Positions 15,017 through 22,664 of a stretch of 28,129 bases of DNA are shown piece after piece. Under the pieces are notes generated by a model. The model saw only the letters and a list, made by a program, of their open reading frames with translations. It was not told where the DNA came from and did not search any database. How positions within the stretch are numbered: position 1 is the first letter of the stretch; every line of letters begins with the position of its first letter. The translations under genes and the position numbers were made by a program. This stretch comes from DATKZH01 sp964475955 (GTDB taxonomy: Bacteria > Planctomycetota > Planctomycetia > Pirellulales > Thermoguttaceae): positions 1-28,129 of the forward strand of contig CAYYZY010000100.1 of assembly GCA_964475955.1 (NCBI GenBank), read 5' to 3'.

Positions 15017-17152
15017 TTAGGACGATTCGCGGCCAAAGACGGCCGCGTCGGCGATGCGGCCTTCGAAGTTGGCGAAGTTGTCGCTGCGGCCGCCGAGGAA
15101 GAAGTCGGAACAGCGCGGCGGCCGCGTCACCGCGGCGCGGCCGTCGATGATCGGCGCGTCGTCGAAGTTGAGGTACACGCGCACCCGATCCTGCCGGCGG
15201 ACCAGGCGCACGTGGTTCCAGGTCTTCGGTTCGATCGGGGGGCCGCCGGTGAGCATCTCGGGCTCCGCGTCGCCCGTGTAGAAGACCAGGCGGCCCTGCG
15301 CCTCGCCGTCGCGCCACGTGCCGCCGATGCCGAGGTGGTCGCCGGGACAGTCGCCGACGCCGTCGGGACCGCGCGAGAACAGGTAACCGGTGACCGGCCG
15401 GTTGTCGTTGGGCAGTCCGTTCCAGAAGAACAGCTCGACGGCGTAGTCGTCGCCCAGGCCGTCGAGGCGGGCCTTCATGCGGCCGCCGACGAACTGGATC
15501 GCGTGCGCTCCCTCGGCGCCGCGGCCAAGGTCGTCGCGCTGCGGGCCGTCGAGATAGAAGAGGTAGCCCGGCTCCAGCCGGCCATGACGGCCCGCGCCGG
15601 AGAGGTCCTCGGCCACCGTGCCGTCGATCTCGCCGAGCCTCCAGTAGGCCACCGGCTTCCTGGCGAGCACTTGCCGGGCATACGGGGCCGTCGAGAGGTC
15701 GACCGCCTTCCGCTTCTCGCCGCGAAGCTCCTCGAACATCTCCAGGAGCGTGTCGGCGATGATCGTCTCGGCGTCGGCCTGGAGCCCGGCGGTCCGCGCC
15801 GGCCACGCGTTGTAGCCGCCCAATGGAAGCGCCTCGGGCGGCGGAATGTAGCCTTCGGCGCCGTTGGCCAGCTCGATGTTGAACACCTCGGGCATGGGCG
15901 ACCGGAGCTTCAGCTTCAGGCCCGTGATCGAGTACGTTTCGTTCGGAATCGCCGCAATGCCGAGGTCGCCGACGGCGATCGCCTGGAGCTTCAACTCGCG
16001 GACCGGGTCCTCGCGCAGGTACTTGGCCTCTCGGGCGTAGACCTCCTGCCGGTTGCGGGGGACGGGGTCTTCCATCTCGTCGAGGATCGCCTTGGCCCAG
16101 GCCCATCGGTCGTCGTCCGGCACGCGGCGCCGGAGCGGGATGCACCGCTCGACCACGTTCAGCTCGACCCAGCCGCGATAGGCGATCTTCCCGTACGCCC
16201 GCATCGCGGCGGCCGCCACCGATTCGGCGTACTCCTCGCGATCGATCTCCCTGCGCGGCTGGGTGTAGTCCATCCAGTGGAGGTCGCCGCTGGTGCCGTT
16301 GGACATCATCGCGACGAACGACTCGTCCCCCCCGGCGATCTCCTCCGAGACGATGCGCACGAAATCGCCGAAGTAGTCGGCCGAGACGGCCGGCGAGCCG
16401 AAGTAGTGCATCGAGTAGTTGGCCAGCAGACCGATCGGCCGCCCCTCGGGCGAGCAGACGGCGAGTACGGAAACCTCGTTGTCGACCGGGCCGCTGGGGC
16501 CGATGTACTGCGGGTTCTGGTAGCCCGGGTGCATCATCACGCGGATCGTCCGCTCGCCGAACGGGTCGACGCCGATGCAATCGGGGCGCCGAATGAACAC
16601 GCGGCAGTGCGTGTCGTCGGCGTCGATCTCCGAAGCCCACCCGATCCGGGCCGGTTCGAGGCTGGCGACCGCCTTCTCGATGCACTCGGCCAACTGGGGC
16701 TCGACCTGGGCGACGTAGTCGGAATCAGCGTCGGTTCCCAGGCAGCCGACCAGCGAGCCGGCGGCGTGCGAGTGCGTAGCCGCGATCATCATGTGCGAGG
16801 TCGGAACGCCGGTCGTCTTCGACGCGGCCTGCTTCGCCCGGTCGCAGAGGTCGCGGGGCACGAAGAGCGTGTCGACCACCACGAGCACCAGTTGGGTCTT
16901 CCCGTCGTCGAGCGCCAACGCCCGTGCGAAGAGCGGATCGTGGATGCGGCTGCCCGTCCTCGCCAGGAAGCCGCCGCTGGAGAGCACCGGCAGTTTGACC
17001 GGCGAGACGTCGACGGCCGCCACGCCCGCCCGGAATCGCTTGCCTTCCGGCGCTTCGGCCAAGGCGGTCGACGCGATCGCGAGCATCGCGCAGGCGACGG
17101 CGGCGACGGAACGAACACGGACAAACGGAATGGCCGCGTGGATGTTTCCCAT
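15017..17152 (-). CDS. Neutral/alkaline ceramidase-like protein with LamG-like C-terminal domain
   Basis: The 711-residue secreted protein has a signal peptide (about 1-32, ending TALA). The neutral/alkaline ceramidase N-terminal domain (Pfam PF04734) follows: FRAGVAAVDVSP near 40-51, HDPLFARALALDDG, ATHSHAAGS, LLANYSMHYFG, IPNETYSITG and NGAEGYIPPPEAL. Residues that would match the zinc ligands are His127 or His129, His249, Glu405 and Tyr435. True neutral ceramidases cleave N-acyl-sphingosine. Bacterial relatives in glycan loci are diverse, so amide or ester hydrolysis of another substrate is possible. From about 500 a Laminin_G_3/ConA-like domain follows (VAYWRLGEIDGTVAEDLSG), probably for carbohydrate binding. 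I place the start at 17152 because GAGGAG lies 8 nt upstream; an ATG at 17167 is the alternative. The gene follows the isomerase-like gene by 45 bp and is likely co-transcribed with it. Confidence 0.82.
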   Translation of the reverse strand: MGNIHAAIPFVRVRSVAAVACAMLAIASTALAEAPEGKRFRAGVAAVDVSPVKLPVLSSGGFLARTGSRIHDPLFARALALDDGKTQLVLVVVDTLFVPRDLCDRAKQAASKTTGVPTSHMMIAATHSHAAGSLVGCLGTDADSDYVAQVEPQLAECIEKAVASLEPARIGWASEIDADDTHCRVFIRRPDCIGVDPFGERTIRVMMHPGYQNPQYIGPSGPVDNEVSVLAVCSPEGRPIGLLANYSMHYFGSPAVSADYFGDFVRIVSEEIAGGDESFVAMMSNGTSGDLHWMDYTQPRREIDREEYAESVAAAAMRAYGKIAYRGWVELNVVERCIPLRRRVPDDDRWAWAKAILDEMEDPVPRNRQEVYAREAKYLREDPVRELKLQAIAVGDLGIAAIPNETYSITGLKLKLRSPMPEVFNIELANGAEGYIPPPEALPLGGYNAWPARTAGLQADAETIIADTLLEMFEELRGEKRKAVDLSTAPYARQVLARKPVAYWRLGEIDGTVAEDLSGAGRHGRLEPGYLFYLDGPQRDDLGRGAEGAHAIQFVGGRMKARLDGLGDDYAVELFFWNGLPNDNRPVTGYLFSRGPDGVGDCPGDHLGIGGTWRDGEAQGRLVFYTGDAEPEMLTGGPPIEPKTWNHVRLVRRQDRVRVYLNFDDAPIIDGRAAVTRPPRCSDFFLGGRSDNFANFEGRIADAAVFGRESS

Positions 17153-17197
17153 GGCGGGACTCCTCATCGTGGGAACGACTTCCGACGGCCCGGCTCG

Positions 17198-18100
17198 CTA
17201 CGACGCCGCGAGCCGGCCGGCGACCTGCTCGAAGAACGCGGCCGACTTGGCGTGTGTTTCGAGCGGCTCGTTCGGGTCGCGCTCCCACTCGATGCCGAAA
17301 TAGGGGCGCTCGATGCCGAGCCTCTTGGTCTCGGCCAGCAGTCCGGCGATCTTTCCCTCGCCTTGGCCCCAGACCACGTCCTGGGCCTCGCGCACGCCGA
17401 ACCGGTCGAGGTCTTTGAGGTGGAAGGTCTTGACGCGCGGGCCGACCTTGGCCAGCGCTTCGACCGGGTCGAGCCCGCAGCGGACCCAGTGGCCCGTGTC
17501 GCAGCAGAAGCCCATTCGGGCCGACCGTCCTTTGAGAGCCGCCAGCCCGGTCTCCGGGTTCCAGTAGTGCGACGGCTTGGGGTGATTGTGCAGGGCCAGG
17601 TCGACGCGGTACTCCTCGGCGGCTTTTTCGGCCGTGTCGAGCAGGGCCTCGGGCGGCTCCCCGACGATGAACTTCAGATCCATCTCCGCGGCAAACGCGA
17701 ACATGGCTTGGATCGCCTCAGGCTGATCCAAGCGGGAGTAGATGCCGATCATCTTCACGCCCGAGTCGGCCGCCTTCTTGCGCAGGTCGCGCCGCAGCGT
17801 CGGCGAGAGGTTGGGGTCCGGCTTTGCGTCGGGATGGGCCGGGCTGAACTTCTGCCAGGCGAACAACTCGGTGTAGCCCAAGCCGGTGACCGCCATCCGG
17901 TCGAGCGCCTCGAAAAGCGTGACGTTTCGGAACGAGTAGGCTGAGAAGCCGACGCGCCAACCGAGCTTCTCCGCGTTGGGCATCCCCTCGACCAGCGGCT
18001 CCGCGCCCCCCGCACGTACCGCCCCGAAACCGCCGAGCCCCGCAGCCGCGCCGGCGGCCGCTGCGGTTGCCAGGAACGTGCGTCGTGTTACTTTCGGCAT
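17198..18100 (-). CDS. Tat-exported sugar phosphate isomerase/epimerase-like TIM barrel
   Basis: The 300-residue protein has a Tat signal (TRRTFLATAAAAG, 5-17) followed by a xylose-isomerase-like TIM barrel (AP_endonuc_2 type). The opening strand is VGFSAYSFRN (50-59). Candidate metal-site residues are His171 and His173 (LALHNHP), Asp201 and His204 (CDTGHW), His227 (FHLKD) and Glu271 (GIEWERD). The usual first glutamate ligand appears replaced by the HNH segment. Homologous exported proteins commonly accompany Gfo/Idh/MocA and DUF1080 genes, and a role in handling keto-sugar intermediates is plausible but inferred. GAGGGA lies 8 nt before the ATG at 18100. The gene is separated by 45 bp from the ceramidase-like gene and by 171 bp from the preceding six-hairpin gene. 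Confidence 0.88.
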   Translation of the reverse strand: MPKVTRRTFLATAAAAGAAAGLGGFGAVRAGGAEPLVEGMPNAEKLGWRVGFSAYSFRNVTLFEALDRMAVTGLGYTELFAWQKFSPAHPDAKPDPNLSPTLRRDLRKKAADSGVKMIGIYSRLDQPEAIQAMFAFAAEMDLKFIVGEPPEALLDTAEKAAEEYRVDLALHNHPKPSHYWNPETGLAALKGRSARMGFCCDTGHWVRCGLDPVEALAKVGPRVKTFHLKDLDRFGVREAQDVVWGQGEGKIAGLLAETKRLGIERPYFGIEWERDPNEPLETHAKSAAFFEQVAGRLAAS

Positions 18101-18203
18101 GGTAGTCCCTCCCTCGTTGGGCTTCGCGAACCGAGCGTCTAAACTCCCATCTTACTGTGCGCCGTGCTTTCGCGGAAGAAGTGCGTTCGCGAAACGAGCT
18201 GCG

Positions 18204-18234
18204 CGCGTGGGTCTCGTACCGCGACCCGCCCTAC
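18204..18234. repeat. GTAGGG-TGGGTCTCGTACC palindromic repeat, copy A
   Basis: This minus-oriented copy of a dispersed quasi-palindrome has the consensus core GGGTCGAGGTACGAGACCC. It lies in the 171-bp gap between the six-hairpin gene and the isomerase-like gene. Related copies occur at 22330-22356, 25667-25697 and 28066-28097. Confidence 0.85.
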
Positions 18235-18271
18235 GGGCTTGCGGGACGTCACATCGGGGACAATTTACCGG

Positions 18272-20779
18272 TCACGAAGGGCGCACGCCCGTGCGCAGGT
18301 ACTCGTCGTAACGGCGACGGTATTCCCGCTTGTACTGCCGGACGGCCTCCTCGAAGCTCATCGGCGCGGTATCGGGGGCGATCCGGCCGCGGACCTTGAG
18401 TTCCCGCGTTTTGGGCGGGAGAACCCAGTGGCCGTCGGCCGCTTCGACCGGGCGGCCGTCGGCCTCGGCGCCCTCGACGTCGAAGAACCACGGCACCCGC
18501 ACGCGCAGCCGCTCGGGCGGATTGCGAAATCGGCCGGAGATTTTCAGGGTGAAGCCGTCGGCCCGGGCGACGCACCGCATGTTCACCGGCCCGAAGTCGG
18601 TGGGGGCAGCGGTGGTCTCGATCGTCTTGCCGGGCTGGAGCCACGCGGGCGAGAGGGCCGAGAAGAGGACCAGCTCGTCGTCCTGCTCGCGGAGGACCAT
18701 GTTGCGCACCAGTTCGATCGTCTTGGCCGAGGCGGCGCCGTCGGGGAGGATGTTCAGCCGGTGGTAGCCGCAGTCGCGCGTGCCCCACGGGACCGTACCG
18801 AACTCCTGGGGCGCGTGGGTCGACGTGGTGTGAACCAACAGCGCGTAGAGGTCGTCGACGGCCGCCCGCTGCGACTCCGCCGTGCCGCGCACCAGGGCGT
18901 TCTGGGCGTTGTTCGGTGTCTGCCAGTAGTGGAGGCAGGGTGTGGCCTCGAACACGTAGCCGGCGTCTTCCGTGCCCGGCAGACCGGTGCGGCTCGTGTC
19001 GGGCCAGTCGGTCGCACGCCGCTTGGCCACGGCGCGGGGCAGGAGGAACGTCAAGATGCCTTCGGCGTAGGTCGCGCGCGACGCGCGGATCGTCGCCGTC
19101 ACGCGCGGGTCGAACGGGTCGAAGAGCCGCTCGGGGTAGAGCAGCAGGAGGTTGTCCCAATGGTTGCCGTCGGCAGTGCCTTCCAGTGCCGGCGTGATCA
19201 CGTTGTCGGTGTGGGGGAGGTGGGCGGCGAGCGCGCGGTCGAAGGCGTCGCGGAAGCGCCGGTGAACCGCGCGGAAGGCGGCCGCGTCGTCGGGCTTCTC
19301 CATCGCCTCGGCCATGCGAACGGCGTTGATCAGGCCGATGAGCACCCACACGTGCTGCCCGGTTTGGCGCACGCCTGCAAGCATGGCGTCGTCGGCCAGT
19401 GCAACGGGCGGAAGCAGGCCCCGGGGGTCCTCCTTCGCCTTGCGTCCCACCCAGGCCACGCAGGCGGCCACGTGCGGGTAGACCTCGGCCAGGAACTCGC
19501 GGTCGCGCGTCAACTGGTAGTGACGCCCCCATGCCCAGAGCACGTAGCCGTTGTTCTCCCAGCGGTGCGCCTGGGGGGCGTGCGGGTTTTCCATGCGCCC
19601 GTCGGGCTGTTGGGCGTTGCGCGCGTAGAGCAGGCATTTCCGGGCGACGTCGGCCAATCCCATGTAATCGAGGGCCACGATCATGTTCGCCGCGTTGCCC
19701 GGATAGAAGCGATGGTACTGGAACTTGTTGACGTTCATCACGTAGTCGTCGCCCCGTTTGTCGATCGCCACCAGGTCGAAGACCGTGTTCGCCAGCAGGT
19801 ACTCCTGGACCTTTTTCTCGGGGAGGCGAAGCGTGGCCGTCTTGCCGACCGCCTCCTCCCAGGTGGCGATCGTGCTGCGGAGCTGCTCTTCGGCGTCGGC
19901 CGCTTCGACCCGCTTCGCCTGCTCGGAATCGGCGACCAAGGGCGCGAGGGGCATCTTGAAGGCCAACTCCTTCTTCTCGCCCTGCTCGAGCGGCAGCCGG
20001 TACACGACCATCCCCATCGGCGTTTCCGGCGTGTGGTGCCGGCGCGCCGATCGTTCCTGGACTTCGCCCGACAGGTACCGGAGACCGCCCAGCCCGTAGT
20101 CCGACCGCGCCAGCCCCGCCAGGTGCGGCTTGGGCTCGGCGGGGAAGACGTAGAGCACGCGCCCGTCGCGCACCAGCGCGCTCTTGGTGAACGAGTACAC
20201 CCAGGCGCGGCTGTAGCTCGTCTGGCCGAAGACGAGTTGCTCGGGGATCAGGTCCATGCGCTGGCCGAAGCGGTAGTCGCTCCTCGTGAACAGCGTGGTG
20301 CGAGGCGGCGCGAACCGGTAGGCCGAACTGAGGAAGGCCGTGCGCCGCTGGTCGGCCTCGTTGGCCGCCTCGACCTGGACGAAGTTCACGGGCAGCCCCG
20401 CCAGCGATCCGCCGAGATCGGCGGCGAACATGCGGAACCGGAATCGGACGCCGTGCCGGACCAGTTCGTACTCGACGATCGGCAGGTAGCCCCGGTGGAG
20501 CGTCTTGATGCGAACGTCGACCGGTTCCGGCGGGTTGCCCACGAAGAACATCAGCTCCCCGAAGCCCGTATAGACGTACCCCTCCGGCGTGACCTCGCTG
20601 GCCACCGGGGCGTAGAGCGCGCCGAGCACGTCGGTCGGACTGCGGAAATACGAAAACGGCTTCCCGGCGACGTCGATGCCCGGGTCGACCATCCCGCCGC
20701 CGAAGTCCTGGGCGCGCGCGGAACCGACGCCCGTGCAAAACGCCAACGCGAGGGCCCAAGCGCCGAGTCGCTTCGTCAT
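18272..20779 (-). CDS. Secreted six-hairpin (alpha/alpha)6 glycosidase-like protein
   Basis: The 835-residue protein has a signal peptide (about 1-23, ending ARAQ). Residues 30-300 form a beta-rich N-terminal region. Residues 310-690 look like an alpha/alpha toroid of the six-hairpin glycosidase superfamily, with NVNKFQYHRFYPGNAANMI (349-367), QPDGRMENPHAPQAHRWENNG, an amphipathic WAWGRHYQLTRDREFLAEVYP hairpin, and GTADGNHWDNLLLLYPERLF. Residues 720-800 form a beta-sandwich tail. The GRMENPHAPQAHRWEN segment is a good candidate active-site loop, with Glu408 a possible catalytic acid. I do not recognise a specific GH family; GH78-, GH63- and GH127-like proteins share this architecture. The ATG at 20779 has AAGGAG 9 nt before it. 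The start in another frame further upstream belongs to a shadow frame. The gene lies 79 bp after the FAD oxidoreductase and is likely co-transcribed with it. Confidence 0.68.
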   Translation of the reverse strand: MTKRLGAWALALAFCTGVGSARAQDFGGGMVDPGIDVAGKPFSYFRSPTDVLGALYAPVASEVTPEGYVYTGFGELMFFVGNPPEPVDVRIKTLHRGYLPIVEYELVRHGVRFRFRMFAADLGGSLAGLPVNFVQVEAANEADQRRTAFLSSAYRFAPPRTTLFTRSDYRFGQRMDLIPEQLVFGQTSYSRAWVYSFTKSALVRDGRVLYVFPAEPKPHLAGLARSDYGLGGLRYLSGEVQERSARRHHTPETPMGMVVYRLPLEQGEKKELAFKMPLAPLVADSEQAKRVEAADAEEQLRSTIATWEEAVGKTATLRLPEKKVQEYLLANTVFDLVAIDKRGDDYVMNVNKFQYHRFYPGNAANMIVALDYMGLADVARKCLLYARNAQQPDGRMENPHAPQAHRWENNGYVLWAWGRHYQLTRDREFLAEVYPHVAACVAWVGRKAKEDPRGLLPPVALADDAMLAGVRQTGQHVWVLIGLINAVRMAEAMEKPDDAAAFRAVHRRFRDAFDRALAAHLPHTDNVITPALEGTADGNHWDNLLLLYPERLFDPFDPRVTATIRASRATYAEGILTFLLPRAVAKRRATDWPDTSRTGLPGTEDAGYVFEATPCLHYWQTPNNAQNALVRGTAESQRAAVDDLYALLVHTTSTHAPQEFGTVPWGTRDCGYHRLNILPDGAASAKTIELVRNMVLREQDDELVLFSALSPAWLQPGKTIETTAAPTDFGPVNMRCVARADGFTLKISGRFRNPPERLRVRVPWFFDVEGAEADGRPVEAADGHWVLPPKTRELKVRGRIAPDTAPMSFEEAVRQYKREYRRRYDEYLRTGVRPS

Positions 20780-20858
20780 GATCGTCGTCTCCTTGAGTGG
20801 GGCACTGCCGCGTGCGTGGGGCGGCGGCGTGCCTGGCTTCGGGCAACGGGGGCCGGTT

Positions 20859-22316
20859 CTACGCGGGACGATCGCCCTGCGTCGCGGGTTCGAGAAACAC
20901 GCCGCTTTCGACCAGGCGTTTCTGGAGGGCGGCGACGTCGATCTCGCCGGGCGGCACGTTCGCCTCCAGGCTCATGGCCGCGGCGAACCCGGCGGCTTGG
21001 CCCATCAGGTGGCAGTGCGTCTGAATGCGCAGGGCCGCCATCCCCTGGTGCGTGGCCGAGGCGCAGCGCCCGGCGACCAGCAGGTTGTCGACGTCCCGGG
21101 CGACGAGCATCCGGTAGGGGATTTGGTACGTTTCGCCCGGCTTGAGATGCCGGTCCTTCTCGCGCCAGGTGGTGTAGCCGGAGCCTTCGGGGTCGTGGAC
21201 GTCGATCATCCAGAAGCCGTGGCCGACGGCGTCGGGGAAGCGGCGGCGCTGGAGCACGTCGGGGGCGTCGAACACGTATTGGCCCAGCACGCGCCGCGAC
21301 TCGCGGATGCCCAGCATTCCGCCCATGAAGTCGAGTTCGAGGTTTTCCAGCCCGGGGTAGTTTTCGCGGAAGAACTTCAGCAGCTTGGGCACCTTGGCGC
21401 GGGCCTCCATCGTGGCGCGCGTGAGGTCTTCGGCGTCGAGCGGGTCGCCCGTGGCGATCGCGTCGAGCGAGCACCGCCACCGCCAGAGGTAGTTCGTGCC
21501 GAAGTGGAAGGCTCCGGCGGGCGGGAAGGTGCCTTCGGCGATGCGCTCGCGCATGAGCCGGTCGACGGCGGCGTGGTTGCGGAGCACTTCGTCGCGGCGC
21601 GACTCCTCGGGCCCGCCCCACATGGTCACCAGGGTCATCCCCTGCACTTTGCCGTCGCTTGCGCGCCCGACGACGGTGGGGCAAGCGGCGAAATAGCCGA
21701 GGTCGCCCGACCCCGTGGCGTCGACGAACCGCGCGGCCCGGATCGTGCGCAAGCCCTGCTTCGTGCCGACGACCACGCCCTGAAGGCGGCCCCCGGCCGC
21801 GAGCACGTCGACGCACGGCGTGTAGCAGAGCGTGCGGACCTGGTGCTCTCGCATCAGGTCGTCGTAGACGATCTGGAGCATGTACGGGCTGACGGAGTAC
21901 GTGCCGTGGACGTGGGGGAAGCGGGGGTGCCGGTCGACGCCGTCGTACGCCTTGAGCCGGTCGAGGAACTCCATGGTCAGCCCGAATCCGTATTCCTCCT
22001 TGAGGTTCGACGTATGCCAGGTGTTCACCCCGCCCATGGTGGCCAGCCCGCCGAGCATGGGCCACCGCTCGACCAGGGCGACCCGCGCGCCGGCGCGGGC
22101 CGCGTTGATCGCCGCGCAGGTGCCGGCCGCGCCGCCGCCGACCACGAGCACGTCGGTCTCGAACAAGGGCAGCGGCTCAGTTGCCGGGCGCTTCAGCGCC
22201 GGCTGGCCGGCCTCGCTCTCCCGCCCGCCGGCGCCTCCCGCCAGCGACGCGGCGCCGAGGGCTCCCAGGGTTTTCAGGGCGTGTCGGCGCGTATGACCGA
22301 TCCTGGATGGCTTCAT
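20859..22316 (-). CDS. Exported FAD-dependent oxidoreductase
   Basis: The 485-residue protein has a Tat-like N-terminus (TRRHALKTLGALGAASLAGG, 9-28). An FAD_oxidored (Pfam PF12831) domain follows. The Rossmann site is VLVVGGGAAGTCAAINAARAG (56-76), with the acidic residue at 83 in ALVER. FVDATGSGDLGYFA and NLLVAGRCASATHQGMAALR are the conserved later FAD-contact blocks. Proteins of this family are abundant in planctomycete glycan clusters. Their substrates are mostly unknown and could be sugar or hydroxy-acid moieties. The ATG at 22316 is preceded by GGGAGG at 8 nt. It is the first gene of the minus-strand block and is divergently arranged with the second GH106-like gene. The frame stays open upstream as far as 27194, but that extension is antisense shadow of other genes. 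Confidence 0.88.
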   Translation of the reverse strand: MKPSRIGHTRRHALKTLGALGAASLAGGAGGRESEAGQPALKRPATEPLPLFETDVLVVGGGAAGTCAAINAARAGARVALVERWPMLGGLATMGGVNTWHTSNLKEEYGFGLTMEFLDRLKAYDGVDRHPRFPHVHGTYSVSPYMLQIVYDDLMREHQVRTLCYTPCVDVLAAGGRLQGVVVGTKQGLRTIRAARFVDATGSGDLGYFAACPTVVGRASDGKVQGMTLVTMWGGPEESRRDEVLRNHAAVDRLMRERIAEGTFPPAGAFHFGTNYLWRWRCSLDAIATGDPLDAEDLTRATMEARAKVPKLLKFFRENYPGLENLELDFMGGMLGIRESRRVLGQYVFDAPDVLQRRRFPDAVGHGFWMIDVHDPEGSGYTTWREKDRHLKPGETYQIPYRMLVARDVDNLLVAGRCASATHQGMAALRIQTHCHLMGQAAGFAAAMSLEANVPPGEIDVAALQKRLVESGVFLEPATQGDRPA

Positions 22317-22329
22317 AGCAGAGCCTCCC

Positions 22330-22356
22330 GTAGGGTCGAGGTACGAGACCCACGCG
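22330..22356. repeat. GTAGGG...GAGACCCAC palindromic repeat, copy B
   Basis: The sequence begins GTAGGGTCGAGGTACGAGAC and continues CCACGCG. Relative to the other copies, four bases are missing after GTAGGG. It lies within 40 bp of the FAD gene start, between that start and any upstream promoter, so it would be in the 5' leader of the transcript. Confidence 0.85.
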
Positions 22357-22389
22357 TTATCCGACCTCAGCGCGAGACCGAGCCGCGCG

Positions 22390-22425
22390 TTAGGGCGTTC
22401 CCAGGCGGCGCCCGGGAACGACGGC
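22390..22425. repeat. GGGCGTTCCCAGGC/CCCGGGAAC repeat
   Basis: GTTCCCAGGC is followed by its imperfect complement GCCCGGGAAC within about 24 bp, making a short hairpin. A related degenerate copy lies at about 1402-1452. This is a third dispersed repeat type of the window. Confidence 0.65.
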
Positions 22426-22664
22426 GGCAGGGCACGAGGACGGCCGGTTGCCGCCTGAGATCTTAGCCTCGCGCCGGCCCGCCGTGTAGCGCGGGAGGAG
22501 ATTTCCGTCGAATCGCCGCTTCCGGACCTGTCTTGTTTGCAGGATGTTGACGGGACCACGGGCTGCTGGAGACAATTGAGGGCACGCTGGCCGGAAGACG
22601 CCGGGCCTTCCCGCGCTGGGCCCTCACTTCCCACGCTGCGGCAACTCGAACCGAAGGAATTGCG

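Larger units (their letters stand above)
22317..22664. promoter_or_regulatory. Divergent intergenic region of the two blocks
   Basis: This 348-bp gap separates the minus-strand FAD gene and the plus-strand GH106-like gene, so promoters for both should lie here. It also contains palindromic repeat copy B (22330-22356) and a GTTCCCAGGC/CCGGGAAC repeat (about 22390-22425). I see no unambiguous -35/-10 pair or operator, so the promoter call rests on geometry alone. Ribosome sites are GGGAGG before 22316 and AAGGAA 7 nt before 22665. Confidence 0.5.

Noticed and set aside
20780..20846. An alternative longer frame overlapping the six-hairpin gene (18249-20846)
   Set aside because: It is a different frame with Arg/Gly/Pro-rich translation and no domain. 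The frame from 20779 has a signal peptide and a coherent fold.
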